From positions 558,001 through 622,000 of the forward strand of contig NZ_AP022560.1 in the NCBI RefSeq assembly GCF_010726085.1: a stretch of 64,000 nucleotides of DNA, written 5' to 3'. Under the pieces are notes generated by a model, which had not been told where the DNA came from, ran no database searches, and worked only from the letters and a program-made list of their open reading frames with translations. The translations under genes were made by a program, and so were the position numbers. Origin of the DNA: Mycolicibacterium moriokaense (GTDB lineage Bacteria > Actinomycetota > Actinomycetes > Mycobacteriales > Mycobacteriaceae). Each line of letters starts with the position of its first letter. Position 1 is the stretch's first letter. This document shows positions 35,033-43,459 of this stretch, one piece after another.

Positions 35033-35154
35033 CGCAGCACATCGCCGCTGGTCACCTGCTCTGTAGAGCCCATCCGTTCGGGAACCGCTATTCACATGAG
35101 CGACGGTCCAGGCTAACGTCAATATCAGTGCCCTCTATCGGATGGGATTGCTGC

Positions 35155-36543
35155 ATGACTGTGACCGGTGAGCGTCCGGCTATCGTCCGTGAGAACGTCG
35201 ACTTCAACCGGCGGAATCACCCCGACCGACCGCTGCGGCCCATTCCACCGGGCCGTGACAACTTCGCCGCACAGTGGCGTCAGATGCGCGAGTTCATGTT
35301 CGGCGAATGGATCGACATCGACAAAGAGGTCGAGCCCAACGAGATGACCCGCCTGCGCGACGACTACTTCTGGCAGGGCGACGAGTACATGGTCGGTGTG
35401 GTCGATGCGTTCGAGCGCATCGGTCACGAAAAGGGCCGGGCAATGTTCGAACAAGCCCTGACGCAGGGCATCGACACGGTCGACGACCCCCCGCAGGAAC
35501 TGGTCGACCTCTTCGAACATCTTGATCAGCTGCCGAGCCAGTTCGATCTCGTCGCCGCCGAGCGGGGCCGGATGCTGGCGATGTCGAGCACTGCAGCGGC
35601 GACCACGATCATCCGCGGATGGGCGGTATACGAGACCGCGATGACAGGCGACATCTCCGCGTCGACAGGGGCCACCGGGCGTTTCGCCGACGACGGCCCG
35701 CGCCGCTTCATCGAAACCGCCCGCGTGTTCGCGCAATTCACGTTGCCCGACATCTTCGATCGCCACTCGGAGGCGTTCCAGGACGTCGTGCGGGTGCGGT
35801 TGATGCACGGACTGGCCAGCCGTGGATTACGGCGCAAATGGGGCGACGACGTCTATCTCAAGTTCGGAGAACCCATTCCGGTGACGTCGCTGCTGGGGTT
35901 CGGCAGCGGCATGTTGCTCGGTCGTCTCGTGGACCACGCGTTCGGACGCAAGCTCACCGCACAGCAGCTCGAGGATCTCGCCGAGTACTCCTCGTTCGCG
36001 GGCCGGTTGTGGGGTGCACCCGAGCGGCTGTACTCCCCGACGGGATTGGACCTGATCAAATCGTTGAACTACGTGCTCGCCCGCGGCGGTAACCCGTCTC
36101 CGTGGCGGGCGGAACTCATCGACGCCATCGCCGGGCCGGAACACCTGCAGACCCTCACCGACACGTTGCCTGATTGGCTCAAGAAGGTGATTGCCAAGTA
36201 CGCCAACCAGATCACGGCGAGCATCGCGTTCGCGCCGGCCGGTGTGGTCTTCGGATACGAGCAGATCGAGGCGATGCTGAAGGACACGATGTTCGAACCG
36301 CTCGGGTACAACATCGCGCGCCGCGTACGCGTGTTCGAGGCCCTCACCAGACTCAACGTGGGTGTCGCGATGCTGGCCGACCGCGTGCCCTGGTCCAATC
36401 CGATCCGCGAGCACCGAAAGAGGACCGGGGCGGCCGCCCGTGAGCGGATTGCCATGCTGAGCAAGATCGCCGCAGGACTACAGATCCCGCTGACCTACAC
36501 CCACCACGACCAGTCGACACACGGCGAGGGCTTCACCGGCTAG
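35155..36543 (+). CDS. MpaB/latex-clearing-protein-like haem oxygenase (DUF2236)
   Basis: The 462-aa protein has its start at the ATG at 35155, preceded by a weak ribosome-binding site; an upstream in-frame extension lies over the previous gene. The MpaB/DUF2236 pattern is visible: a long helical N-terminus, RRFIETARVFAQFTLPDIF, then VVRVRLMHGLASRGL, where the Arg/Thr and the His are the expected haem-site residues. Family members include rubber oxygenase Lcp and the fungal MpaB involved in mycophenolic acid side-chain cleavage, so an isoprenoid-cleaving activity is attractive here. It stands alone, with 122 bases upstream, and overlaps the end of the convergent small gene by four bases. Confidence 0.85.
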   Translation: MTVTGERPAIVRENVDFNRRNHPDRPLRPIPPGRDNFAAQWRQMREFMFGEWIDIDKEVEPNEMTRLRDDYFWQGDEYMVGVVDAFERIGHEKGRAMFEQALTQGIDTVDDPPQELVDLFEHLDQLPSQFDLVAAERGRMLAMSSTAAATTIIRGWAVYETAMTGDISASTGATGRFADDGPRRFIETARVFAQFTLPDIFDRHSEAFQDVVRVRLMHGLASRGLRRKWGDDVYLKFGEPIPVTSLLGFGSGMLLGRLVDHAFGRKLTAQQLEDLAEYSSFAGRLWGAPERLYSPTGLDLIKSLNYVLARGGNPSPWRAELIDAIAGPEHLQTLTDTLPDWLKKVIAKYANQITASIAFAPAGVVFGYEQIEAMLKDTMFEPLGYNIARRVRVFEALTRLNVGVAMLADRVPWSNPIREHRKRTGAAARERIAMLSKIAAGLQIPLTYTHHDQSTHGEGFTG

Positions 36544-36794
36544 CAGAAGCCAGGAATTCCCTGGCCGCCATGGACGCGGTCGCACGGAAGCGGCGGGGCG
36601 CCGTTGCATCTCGGCAAGACGTTCGCCCACGGCAGCATGCAGTCCCATGCCGGCGGCGGTGGTGGGGGCGGTGGTGGCGCCTGGGCATTCGCGGTGACGA
36701 CCACGCCCAGATTCGAGACTGAAGCCAGCGCGACGGCGGCAATCAGAATTCTTTTGATCCGCAGTGACACAGACGACACGGTGCGGGTTGTCAT
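36540..36794 (-). CDS. Small exported proline-rich protein
   Basis: The 84-aa protein has TAGGGAG upstream of the ATG. Basic residues are followed by a hydrophobic signal segment ending TANAQA, then a run of nine prolines and a Trp/Cys-containing tail (WDCMLPWANVLPRC...PCDRV...GFC) with four Cys. Similar short Pro-rich secreted proteins occur throughout mycobacteria with no known role. The opposite strand also has an open Gly-rich frame, but only this strand gives a signal peptide and a ribosome-binding site. Confidence 0.7.
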   Translation of the reverse strand: MTTRTVSSVSLRIKRILIAAVALASVSNLGVVVTANAQAPPPPPPPPPAWDCMLPWANVLPRCNGAPPLPCDRVHGGQGIPGFC

Positions 36795-36864
36795 GAAACT
36801 CCCTACTGGATAGCCAGCGATCCTCGGCCCGGCCCCAGCCTCCGACGATCGCGAGCGTCCAGTC

Positions 36865-36884
36865 CATCCCAGAATTCTGGGATG
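36865..36884. promoter_or_regulatory. Perfect 20-bp palindrome
   Basis: CATCCCAGAATTCTGGGATG is its own reverse complement over all 20 bases. It lies 20 bases past the end of the leftward SDR gene and about 70 bases upstream of the small exported protein gene. It could be an operator for the small gene or an intrinsic-terminator-like stem for the SDR gene; no T-tract follows, which favours an operator. Confidence 0.5.
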
Positions 36885-36903
36885 CTGCTGCGACCAGACC
36901 CCC

Positions 36904-37701
36904 TTAGGGCATCGTGTAGCCGCCGCTGACCGAGATCATCTGCCCCGTCACCTGCCGTGCCGCCCGCGGGGAGGCGAACCACAGCACCGCCCGACCCACG
37001 TCCTCTGCCGTGGTGAGCCGACGCATCGGGGTGTCCTTGAGCATGAAGTCGATCTGCTTGGGGTTGAACACCTCGTCCTGACCGACCGCCCACAGACTGG
37101 TCGCGCCCACGGCATCCGGCCCCTCGGGAATCACCAGACCGGGGCAGACGATGTTTGACCGGATCCCGTGCCTGCCGTGCTCCCGTGCGGTGGTGCGGGC
37201 CAGTGCCACCATCGCCGCTTTGGAGGCGCCGTACACACCCTGGCGGATCTGGCCGAACGCGGCATCGCTGGCGATGAACACCAACGCGCCCTCGCCGGCG
37301 TCCTTCATCGGCCCGATCGCGGCCTGGGTGGCGGCCAGCGCGCTGAAGAAGTTGATCTCGATGGTGCGTTGCCACTTGTCGCGGTCGGTATCGGTGGCGA
37401 CGAAGCCCGGCACGCTCCAGCCCGCGTTGTTCACCAGCACGTCGATGCCGCCCCACTGCTCGACCGCCGCGCCGACCACCGATTCTGCGGCGCCGGGGAC
37501 GGTCAGGTCGGCGATGACGATCTGCACGTCGGCCGCGCCGCGTTCCAGCGCTTCGCTGCGCACCTTCTCTGCCTGCGGTTCGTCGATGTCGTTGATGACG
37601 ATGCGGGCGCCCTCCGCGGCGAACTCATGGACGATCCCACGCCCGATGTTCGATGCGCCGCCGGTGACGACCACGCGCGAGTCCTTCAGTCCCAGGTCCA
37701 T
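36904..37701 (-). CDS. Short-chain dehydrogenase/reductase (SDR)
   Basis: The 265-aa protein starts at the ATG at 37701, fixed by GAGGAGC upstream; an extension to 37740 is unnecessary. Classical SDR features are VVVTGGASNIGRGI for NAD(P) binding (residues 10-20), VNNAGWS, a Ser in FIASDAAF, and VYGASKAAM (Tyr-x-x-x-Lys). The product would oxidise or reduce a hydroxyl/keto group of the pathway intermediate. It is divergent from the crotonase operon, with AT-rich sequence (37742..37785) between them. Confidence 0.9.
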   Translation of the reverse strand: MDLGLKDSRVVVTGGASNIGRGIVHEFAAEGARIVINDIDEPQAEKVRSEALERGAADVQIVIADLTVPGAAESVVGAAVEQWGGIDVLVNNAGWSVPGFVATDTDRDKWQRTIEINFFSALAATQAAIGPMKDAGEGALVFIASDAAFGQIRQGVYGASKAAMVALARTTAREHGRHGIRSNIVCPGLVIPEGPDAVGATSLWAVGQDEVFNPKQIDFMLKDTPMRRLTTAEDVGRAVLWFASPRAARQVTGQMISVSGGYTMP

Positions 37702-37802
37702 GTCCGTTGCTCCTCGCCGCGTGGTTGAGTAAAACCCCATCGTTGGTTTAACCTAGATTAGAAATTGAGATTAAATTTGTCCACCACCCCTCAGGAGCCC
37801 AT

Positions 37803-37895
37803 ATGACGTCGCTCGACGGCAAGGTCGCGGTCGGGACTCGGTCCGGCGACGTCACCGGCGCAGTCATCGAGGTCGGCGGCGGGAGATGCATGTGA
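37803..37895 (+). pseudogene. In-frame deletion remnant of an SDR gene
   Basis: The 30-codon frame MTSLDGKVAV + GTRSGDVTGAVIEVGGGRCM joins the typical first ten residues of an SDR (LDGKVAVVTG...) directly to a typical SDR C-terminus (TGAVIEVGGGR). The central 220 or so residues, including cofactor and catalytic sites, are missing. AGGAG lies seven bases upstream of the ATG, and the TGA overlaps the GTG start of the following crotonase gene (GTGA). The frame and ribosome-binding site are intact, so it may still be translated as a leader that couples the crotonase gene. Confidence 0.7.
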
Positions 37896-38659
37896 GTGCG
37901 GTCGCGGTCGCAGTCGACGGATCGATCGGGCGGATCACCCTCAGCCGGCCGGACCGGATGAACTCGGTCACCACAGCGCTGGCCGCCGAACTGGAAGAGG
38001 CCCTGACGGATCTGGGCCGACGTGACGACGTCAACGTCATCGTGATACGCGGATCCGGCGGAAACTTCTGTGCGGGTGGTGATTTCGACGAGGTCGAGCG
38101 GTTGCGCGCCGCCGGGGCAGAGGCGCTCAAGACGTTGTTCGTCGCGTTCCGGCAGGCTTGCGCCAAGGTCGCCGACGTCGCGGTACCCGTCGTCGCCGCG
38201 GTGGAGGGAGTCGCCGCTGCAGGCGGATTCGAGCTCATGCAGGCCGCCGACATCGTGCTGGTCAGTGAAACCGCGCGGATCAGCGACAACCACATCCGCT
38301 TCGGGATGATCCCCGGCGGGGGTAGCACCGCGAGGCTGCCCAGGCTCATCGGTCGGCAACAGGCGATGGGAACGCTGCTGTCGGGGGACCGGCTCTCCGG
38401 CAGCGACGCCGTCACCCTGGGCCTGGCCTACCGCGCATACCCGCAGGAGACCTTCGACGCGGGGGTCGAGGCGTTCCTGGAAGCGCTCGCCGGCCGCAGC
38501 CGTCGCGCTGTCACCACGATCAAGCACCTCGTCGACAGCGGATTACGCGGAACTCTCGACCAGGCGCTGACCAACGAGGTCGACGCCGTCGTCCAGCACA
38601 TCATCGGCAACGGCGCAGCCAGCGCCGCGGAGTTCGACTCCAGGAAGGCCCGTACGTGA
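37892..38659 (+). CDS. Crotonase (enoyl-CoA hydratase/isomerase family), copy 1
   Basis: The 255-aa protein is read from the GTG at 37892, which has GGGAG six bases upstream; the ATG at 37886 is too close to that site. It has the oxyanion-hole segment NFCAGGDF and VAAAGGFELMQAADI. The first catalytic Glu of hydratases is present (GGFE), but the second position is His in ISDNHIRFG instead of the usual PE. It may therefore not be a standard hydratase. It is the first intact gene of a 13-gene overlapping operon. Confidence 0.85.
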   Translation: MSAVAVAVDGSIGRITLSRPDRMNSVTTALAAELEEALTDLGRRDDVNVIVIRGSGGNFCAGGDFDEVERLRAAGAEALKTLFVAFRQACAKVADVAVPVVAAVEGVAAAGGFELMQAADIVLVSETARISDNHIRFGMIPGGGSTARLPRLIGRQQAMGTLLSGDRLSGSDAVTLGLAYRAYPQETFDAGVEAFLEALAGRSRRAVTTIKHLVDSGLRGTLDQALTNEVDAVVQHIIGNGAASAAEFDSRKART

Positions 38660-39459
38660 CCACCACCACCGACGCGCACGTCCTACTCGCCGTCGACGAG
38701 ACCGGTATCGCGCGACTGCACCTCAACCGGCCCGACATCTCCAACGGGCTCAACGTCGAGACCCTCAAGGCGCTGCACGACGCGATCCTGCAGTGCCACG
38801 CCGACCCGTCGGTCCGCGTGGTCCGGCTCAGCGGCGAGGGCCGAAACTTCTGCGCCGGCGGCGACATTCACACGTTCGAATCCAAGGGCGAAGCGCTCCC
38901 CGACTACCTCCGGGAGGCGACGGCCTGGCTGCAGCTCGCCACCGCGGCGCTCATCCAGCTGCGGGTTCCGGTGGTGACGTCCGTGCAGGGATTCGCCGCA
39001 GGCGGAGGCGGACTCGGACTGGTGTGTGCCTCCGACATCGTCGTCGCCGCCCGCTCAGCCAAGTTCTTCTCCGGCGCGGTGCGCGTTGGGATGGCCCCAG
39101 ACGGCGGTTCATCGGTCACCTTGACCCAGCTGGTCGGTCTGCGGCAGGCACTTCGCATCCTGCTGACGAACCCGACCCTGAGTGCCGACGAGGCCGCCGA
39201 CATCGGGCTCATCACCGAGGTCGTGGACGACGAACTGCTCACCGCCCGCGCCGACGAACTCGCCACCCAGCTGGCGGCCATGCCCACCCTGGCGCTGTCG
39301 GCGACCAAGCGGCTGGTCTGGACCGGCCTCGGGGCACCGGTGGAGGCGCGCCTGGCCGAGGAATCCCGCACCGTGTCCGAACTGTCCGGCACCGCCGATG
39401 CGCTGGAAGGGCTACGCGCGGTGATCGAGCGCAGGCCACCGAGGTACACCGGCAAATGA
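38656..39459 (+). CDS. Crotonase, copy 2, isomerase-like
   Basis: The 267-aa protein starts with a GTGA overlap. It has the oxyanion motif NFCAGGDI and AAGGGGLGLVCASDI. Both hydratase Glu positions are replaced (Gly and Ala), while PDGGSS carries an Asp in the position used by delta3,delta2-enoyl-CoA isomerases of the PaaG type. An isomerase or related role is more likely than hydration. It is tightly coupled to the crotonases before and after it. Confidence 0.87.
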   Translation: MTTTTDAHVLLAVDETGIARLHLNRPDISNGLNVETLKALHDAILQCHADPSVRVVRLSGEGRNFCAGGDIHTFESKGEALPDYLREATAWLQLATAALIQLRVPVVTSVQGFAAGGGGLGLVCASDIVVAARSAKFFSGAVRVGMAPDGGSSVTLTQLVGLRQALRILLTNPTLSADEAADIGLITEVVDDELLTARADELATQLAAMPTLALSATKRLVWTGLGAPVEARLAEESRTVSELSGTADALEGLRAVIERRPPRYTGK

Positions 39460-40241
39460 CCGTACTGATCGAGGACCAGGGCGCGGTCAGGATCCTGACG
39501 ATCAACCGCCCCGAGGTCCGCAACGCCATCGACATGCCGCTGCGTATCGCCCTGCGCGAGGCGCTGGAGGCCGCGGATGCCGACTCGTCGGTGCGGGCCA
39601 TCGTGCTCACCGGCGCCGGAACCGTGTTCTGCTCCGGTGGGGACATCTCGACCATGGAGCGGATGGACACCGAAGCCGCGACCGAGCGCGCCGAATTGGC
39701 GCAGGCGGTGATCCGGGCGATCTGGGCCACCCCCAAGCCCGTCCTGGCGGCCGTGGAGGGCGCCGCCTACGGAGCGGGCGCCTCCCTGGCCGCCGCATGC
39801 GACCGTGTCGTCGCCGCCACCGACGCCCGGTTCGCCACGACGTTCACCAACGTCGGCCTTGCCGGCGACATGGGAGTGTTCGTCTCATTGCCCCGCCGCA
39901 TCGGCATTCCGAAAACGCGCCAAATGCTGACGCTGGCAACGCCTGTCGATGCTCAGCAGGCCCTCGACTGGGGTCTGGTCGACGCGCTGGCCGAACCGGG
40001 CGCGGTCCTTGACGCGACACTGGAGGACGGCCGCCGGTTGGCCGAAAAGCCAGCCGAAGCACTCGCGGTCATCAAGGCGATGCTCAGCGAGGCACCCACC
40101 CTGAGCCCGTCCGCCGTTCTGCACCGGGAGGTCGTGCACCAGGCGCGGCTGTTCGGCAGCGACGACTTCGCAGAGGGCATCGCAGCCTTCCGCGAGAAGC
40201 GCCGTCCCATCTTCGGACAAACCCAAGGAGTGCGCGCATGA
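39456..40241 (+). CDS. Crotonase, copy 3, isomerase-like
   Basis: The 261-aa protein has an ATGA overlap with copy 2. It has VFCSGGDIST and AAYGAGASLAAACDRV, with Ser and Phe at the two hydratase Glu positions. AGDMGV carries an Asp as in PaaG-type isomerases. The N-terminal open frame extends far upstream inside copy 2 but only the ATG at 39456 fits. It precedes the Rieske oxygenase genes, again with a four-base overlap. Confidence 0.87.
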   Translation: MTVLIEDQGAVRILTINRPEVRNAIDMPLRIALREALEAADADSSVRAIVLTGAGTVFCSGGDISTMERMDTEAATERAELAQAVIRAIWATPKPVLAAVEGAAYGAGASLAAACDRVVAATDARFATTFTNVGLAGDMGVFVSLPRRIGIPKTRQMLTLATPVDAQQALDWGLVDALAEPGAVLDATLEDGRRLAEKPAEALAVIKAMLSEAPTLSPSAVLHREVVHQARLFGSDDFAEGIAAFREKRRPIFGQTQGVRA

Positions 40242-41488
40242 CATCGGTAGTCGGCAGTCGGTACGACCAGTTGATCCAACGCGATCGAGTGCACGGGTCG
40301 CTGTACACCGATCCGACGATCTTCGCCGAGGAACTGGAGAAGATCTGGTACCGCTCTTGGGTTTTCGTCGGCCACGAAAGCGAAGTACCAGAACCCAACG
40401 ACTACGTCCGCAAGAAACTCGGGTTGCAGGACATCATCATGACCCGCGACCGGGACGGGCAGGTCCACCTCCTGCTCAACCGGTGCTCGCACCGGGGCAA
40501 CCAGGTCTGCGACGATGCGAAGGGCAATTCGGGAACGTTCCGCTGCCCGTATCACGGATGGACGTTCCGCAACAACGGCGACCTGATCGGGTTCCCGTTC
40601 TTCAAGGGCTACGGCGAGCGCAAGCTCGATCTCCCGATGGGCCGGGTGCCGCGGATGGATTCCTATCAGGGCTTCGTCTTCGGCAGCTTCGCCGCCGACG
40701 GCCCGAGCCTGATCGAGCACCTCGGTGACGCGGCAGGGGAGATCGACCGGCTGGCCCGGCTGTCGCCGGAGGGCAAGGTCGAGTTGAACGCCGGCTGGCT
40801 GCAGCACCGGTCCCGCTCGAACTGGAAGATCCCCGCCGAGAACGAAACCGACGGATATCACCCGCAATTCGTGCACGGCTCCATCTTCGGGGTGACCGGC
40901 AGCACCATCGGGCCGCTCTACAGCGACTCGTCGACCGCCGTCACCCGCGACCTCGGCAACGGGCATAGCGAGAACGACCTGCGTCCGGAGTTCCGCAAGC
41001 ACGCCACGCCGATGCGGTGGTTCGGCACCACCGAATCGCGCGTGCCCGACTACGTCGCGGCGATGCGCGCAAGGTATGGACAGGACGCGGAGCGAATCCT
41101 CATCGAGGGCGCACCGCACGTGATGATCTTCCCGAACCTGTTCATCGCCGAGATCCAGGTGTTCAACATCCAGCCGGTCGCGGTGAACGAATGCGTGCAG
41201 TACTCGACCGCGGTGCAGCTCGCCGGTGCCCCGGAACTGAACCGGCGCATGGTTTCCCAGTGCATCGGGTCGGTGGGCCCCGCGGGCATGCTGCTGGCCG
41301 ACGACACCGAGATGTACGAACGCAACCAGCAGGGGCTTGAGGCCCGCACGCCCGAATGGCTCGACATCCGTCGCGGGCTGAACCGCGAATACATCGACGA
41401 GCGTGGCCATCCCGTCGGCACCGCCACCGACGAGACCGGGATGCGTGCGTTCTGGTCGCAGTACAAGAAACTGATGGAGACGCCGTGA
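40238..41488 (+). CDS. Rieske non-haem iron ring-hydroxylating oxygenase, alpha subunit
   Basis: The 416-aa protein has a Rieske [2Fe-2S] site C83-x-H85...C103-x-x-H106 (NRCSHRGNQVC and FRCPYHGW). The mononuclear iron site lies in ENETDGYHPQFVH with His208 and His213 and the bridging Asp205. The alpha-subunit length is normal. With the beta subunit directly downstream it would hydroxylate an aromatic or cyclic substrate using O2; the reductase and ferredoxin may be those at 62670 onwards. It begins with an ATGA overlap with the third crotonase. Confidence 0.93.
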   Translation: MTSVVGSRYDQLIQRDRVHGSLYTDPTIFAEELEKIWYRSWVFVGHESEVPEPNDYVRKKLGLQDIIMTRDRDGQVHLLLNRCSHRGNQVCDDAKGNSGTFRCPYHGWTFRNNGDLIGFPFFKGYGERKLDLPMGRVPRMDSYQGFVFGSFAADGPSLIEHLGDAAGEIDRLARLSPEGKVELNAGWLQHRSRSNWKIPAENETDGYHPQFVHGSIFGVTGSTIGPLYSDSSTAVTRDLGNGHSENDLRPEFRKHATPMRWFGTTESRVPDYVAAMRARYGQDAERILIEGAPHVMIFPNLFIAEIQVFNIQPVAVNECVQYSTAVQLAGAPELNRRMVSQCIGSVGPAGMLLADDTEMYERNQQGLEARTPEWLDIRRGLNREYIDERGHPVGTATDETGMRAFWSQYKKLMETP

Positions 41489-42012
41489 CGACCGCGATGA
41501 GCACCGATCTGGTTCCCGTCCCCGAGGAGTACGACCGCGTCGAGGTCGAGCAGTTCCTCTACCGTGAGGCCCGCTACGCCGACGAGAGCGACTACGACGC
41601 ATGGGAAGCGCTGTGGACCGACGATGCGCTGTACTGGGTGCCCGCCGGTAGTGCGGACGCCGATCCCAACCGGCAGATGTCGATCATCTTCGACAACCGC
41701 AGCCGGATCTCGACCCGCCTGAAGCAGACCCGCACCGGCCGCCGTTACGCGCAGGCTCCGCCGTCGAACCTGCGCCGGCTCATCACCAACATCGAATTCC
41801 TCGGCGGACGCCCCAACCCGCTCGGTGGGGTCGACCTGGAGGTCGGGGCGAACTTCCTCGTCCTCGAGTCGCGCGCCCGCGGGAACGAGATATGGGGTGG
41901 CCGTACCACCTACCGAATCCGACGCGAGAACGGCGAGTTGCGCCTGGCCTACAAGAAAGTGGTCCTCGTCGACAACGACAAGCCGATCCCAACCCTGGGG
42001 TTCCTGATTTGA
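41485..42012 (+). CDS. Ring-hydroxylating oxygenase beta subunit
   Basis: The 175-aa protein is read from a GTG overlapping the alpha-subunit stop. It is a SnoaL/NTF2-fold small subunit with the typical EVEQFLYREARYADESDYDAWEALWTDDALYWVP start and RLITNIEF...VRVEVG-type strands. Beta subunits are structural partners of the Rieske alpha subunit. The end YKKVVLVDNDKPIPTLGFLI is standard for the family. Confidence 0.92.
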   Translation: MTTAMSTDLVPVPEEYDRVEVEQFLYREARYADESDYDAWEALWTDDALYWVPAGSADADPNRQMSIIFDNRSRISTRLKQTRTGRRYAQAPPSNLRRLITNIEFLGGRPNPLGGVDLEVGANFLVLESRARGNEIWGGRTTYRIRRENGELRLAYKKVVLVDNDKPIPTLGFLI

Positions 42013-42020
42013 GGCTCGAT

Positions 42021-42254
42021 ATGGGTATTCATCACGATCCGACGCACGGGCCGGTCATCGGCAGCGAGTTCGCGGAGGTATCGGTGACGTTCGACGTGGC
42101 GGGCAACTCGCCGCGGCTGCGACTGGAGGATTTACGCACCGGCCGGGTGCGGTTCCTGGACGCACTCGAACTGGAGAGCATCGTGTGGCTGTCTGAGGAG
42201 CGGCTCGAGAGCCTGCTCGATCCGTCGGCCGACCGTTGGCGGGGCGACGCATGA
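42021..42254 (+). CDS. Small protein of unknown function in the Rieske operon
   Basis: The 77-aa protein is read from the ATG at 42021, eight bases after the beta-subunit stop; a TTG at 42009 overlapping that stop is an alternative. It is acidic and strand-rich (EVSVTFDVAGNSPRLRLEDLRTG...), ending with an ATGA overlap with the thiolase gene. No Cys cluster for iron-sulfur binding is present, so it is not a ferredoxin. Small proteins of this size beside Rieske oxygenase genes are sometimes annotated as dihydrodiol dehydrogenase-related, but I cannot confirm that. Confidence 0.7.
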   Translation: MGIHHDPTHGPVIGSEFAEVSVTFDVAGNSPRLRLEDLRTGRVRFLDALELESIVWLSEERLESLLDPSADRWRGDA

Positions 42255-43459
42255 GAAGGGCCGCAATTGTCGGGCCGCTGCGCACCGCTGTCGGTGGATT
42301 CGGTGGCTCCCTGCGACCGCTGCGCGCTGAGGATCTGGCCGCGCAGGTCGTCAAAGCCGTTGTCATGCGCAGCAATATCGATCCTGCGAGCATCGAGGAT
42401 GTGGTGTTCGCTCAGTCCTACGCCAACTCCGAGGCGCCGTGCATCGGCCGGTGGGTGGCACTGCACGCCGGGCTCCCGGTGAGTGTTCCCGGGCTGCAGA
42501 TCGACCGGCGGTGCGGCGGTGGGCTCCAGGCCGTCATCACGGCAGCGATGACGGTGCAGACGGGCGCGGCCGACGTGGTGCTTGCCGGTGGTGTCGAGTC
42601 GATGAGCAACATCGAGCACTACACCACCAGCGTGCGGTGGGGCGCCCGATCCGGCAACCAGACGCTCTACGACCGGCTCGACCGTGGCCGCGAGATGTCG
42701 CAGCCGGCATGGCGTTTCGGACCGATCAGCGGAATGATCGAAACCGCGGAGAACCTGGCGACCGACTACAACATCAGCCGCGAAGCCGCCGACGAGTTCG
42801 CGGTGCGCAGTCATCAGCGCGCCGCCGCGGCACAACGTTCCGGGGTCTTCGCCGACGAGATCGTCGCCGTCGAAGTTCCGCAGCGCCGCGGTGATCCGGT
42901 CATCTTCGACACCGACGAGGGCGTCCGCCCGGACACCGATGTCGAGACGTTGTCGCGGCTGCGCACCGTTGTTCCCGGCGGCACCGTGACGGCGGGCAAC
43001 TCCAGCCAGCAGAACGATGCCGCCGCCGCGTGCCTCGTGGTCTCCGAAGACCGCCTCGAGGAGCTGGGTCTGGAACCGTTCGGGTTCCTGGAAGGGTGGG
43101 CCGCTACCGGCTGCGAGCCGTCTCACATGGGCATCGGCCCGGTCAACGCGGTGCAAAAGCTCTTCAGCAGAACCGGATTCGGCTTCGACGACCTGAACCT
43201 GATCGAGATCAACGAAGCCTTCGCCGTTCAGGTATTAGCCGTGCTGTCCGGGTGGGGCATCAAGCTCGACGAGGTCGACGACCGCCTGAACGTCAACGGA
43301 TCCGGCATCTCACTCGGGCATCCGATCGGCGCCACCGGAGTGCGAATCCTCACCACGATGCTGCACGAACTGCGTCGGCGCGGCGGCGGACTGGCCCTGG
43401 AGACCATGTGTATCGGCGGCGGCCAGGGTATCGCCGCGGTGTTCCGGAGTGTGTCATGA
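42251..43459 (+). CDS. Acetyl-CoA C-acyltransferase (degradative thiolase)
   Basis: The 402-aa protein has all catalytic residues of classical thiolases: Cys88 in DRRCGGGLQ, His357 in GHPIGATG and Cys387 in MCIGGGQG. It should cleave 3-ketoacyl-CoA in beta-oxidation. The ATG overlaps the stop of the 77-aa gene and the gene overlaps the downstream ketosynthase-like gene. The length and motifs are normal. Confidence 0.93.
   Translation: MRRAAIVGPLRTAVGGFGGSLRPLRAEDLAAQVVKAVVMRSNIDPASIEDVVFAQSYANSEAPCIGRWVALHAGLPVSVPGLQIDRRCGGGLQAVITAAMTVQTGAADVVLAGGVESMSNIEHYTTSVRWGARSGNQTLYDRLDRGREMSQPAWRFGPISGMIETAENLATDYNISREAADEFAVRSHQRAAAAQRSGVFADEIVAVEVPQRRGDPVIFDTDEGVRPDTDVETLSRLRTVVPGGTVTAGNSSQQNDAAAACLVVSEDRLEELGLEPFGFLEGWAATGCEPSHMGIGPVNAVQKLFSRTGFGFDDLNLIEINEAFAVQVLAVLSGWGIKLDEVDDRLNVNGSGISLGHPIGATGVRILTTMLHELRRRGGGLALETMCIGGGQGIAAVFRSVS

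Noticed and set aside
36604-36813. Gly-rich small open frame on the plus strand
   Set aside because: It is the complement of the Pro-rich exported protein; only the minus strand has a ribosome-binding site and a signal peptide.
39953-41602. A 549-codon open frame on the minus strand
   Set aside because: It lies opposite the crotonase and Rieske alpha-subunit genes, whose metal-binding motifs are intact; the antisense product shows no family.
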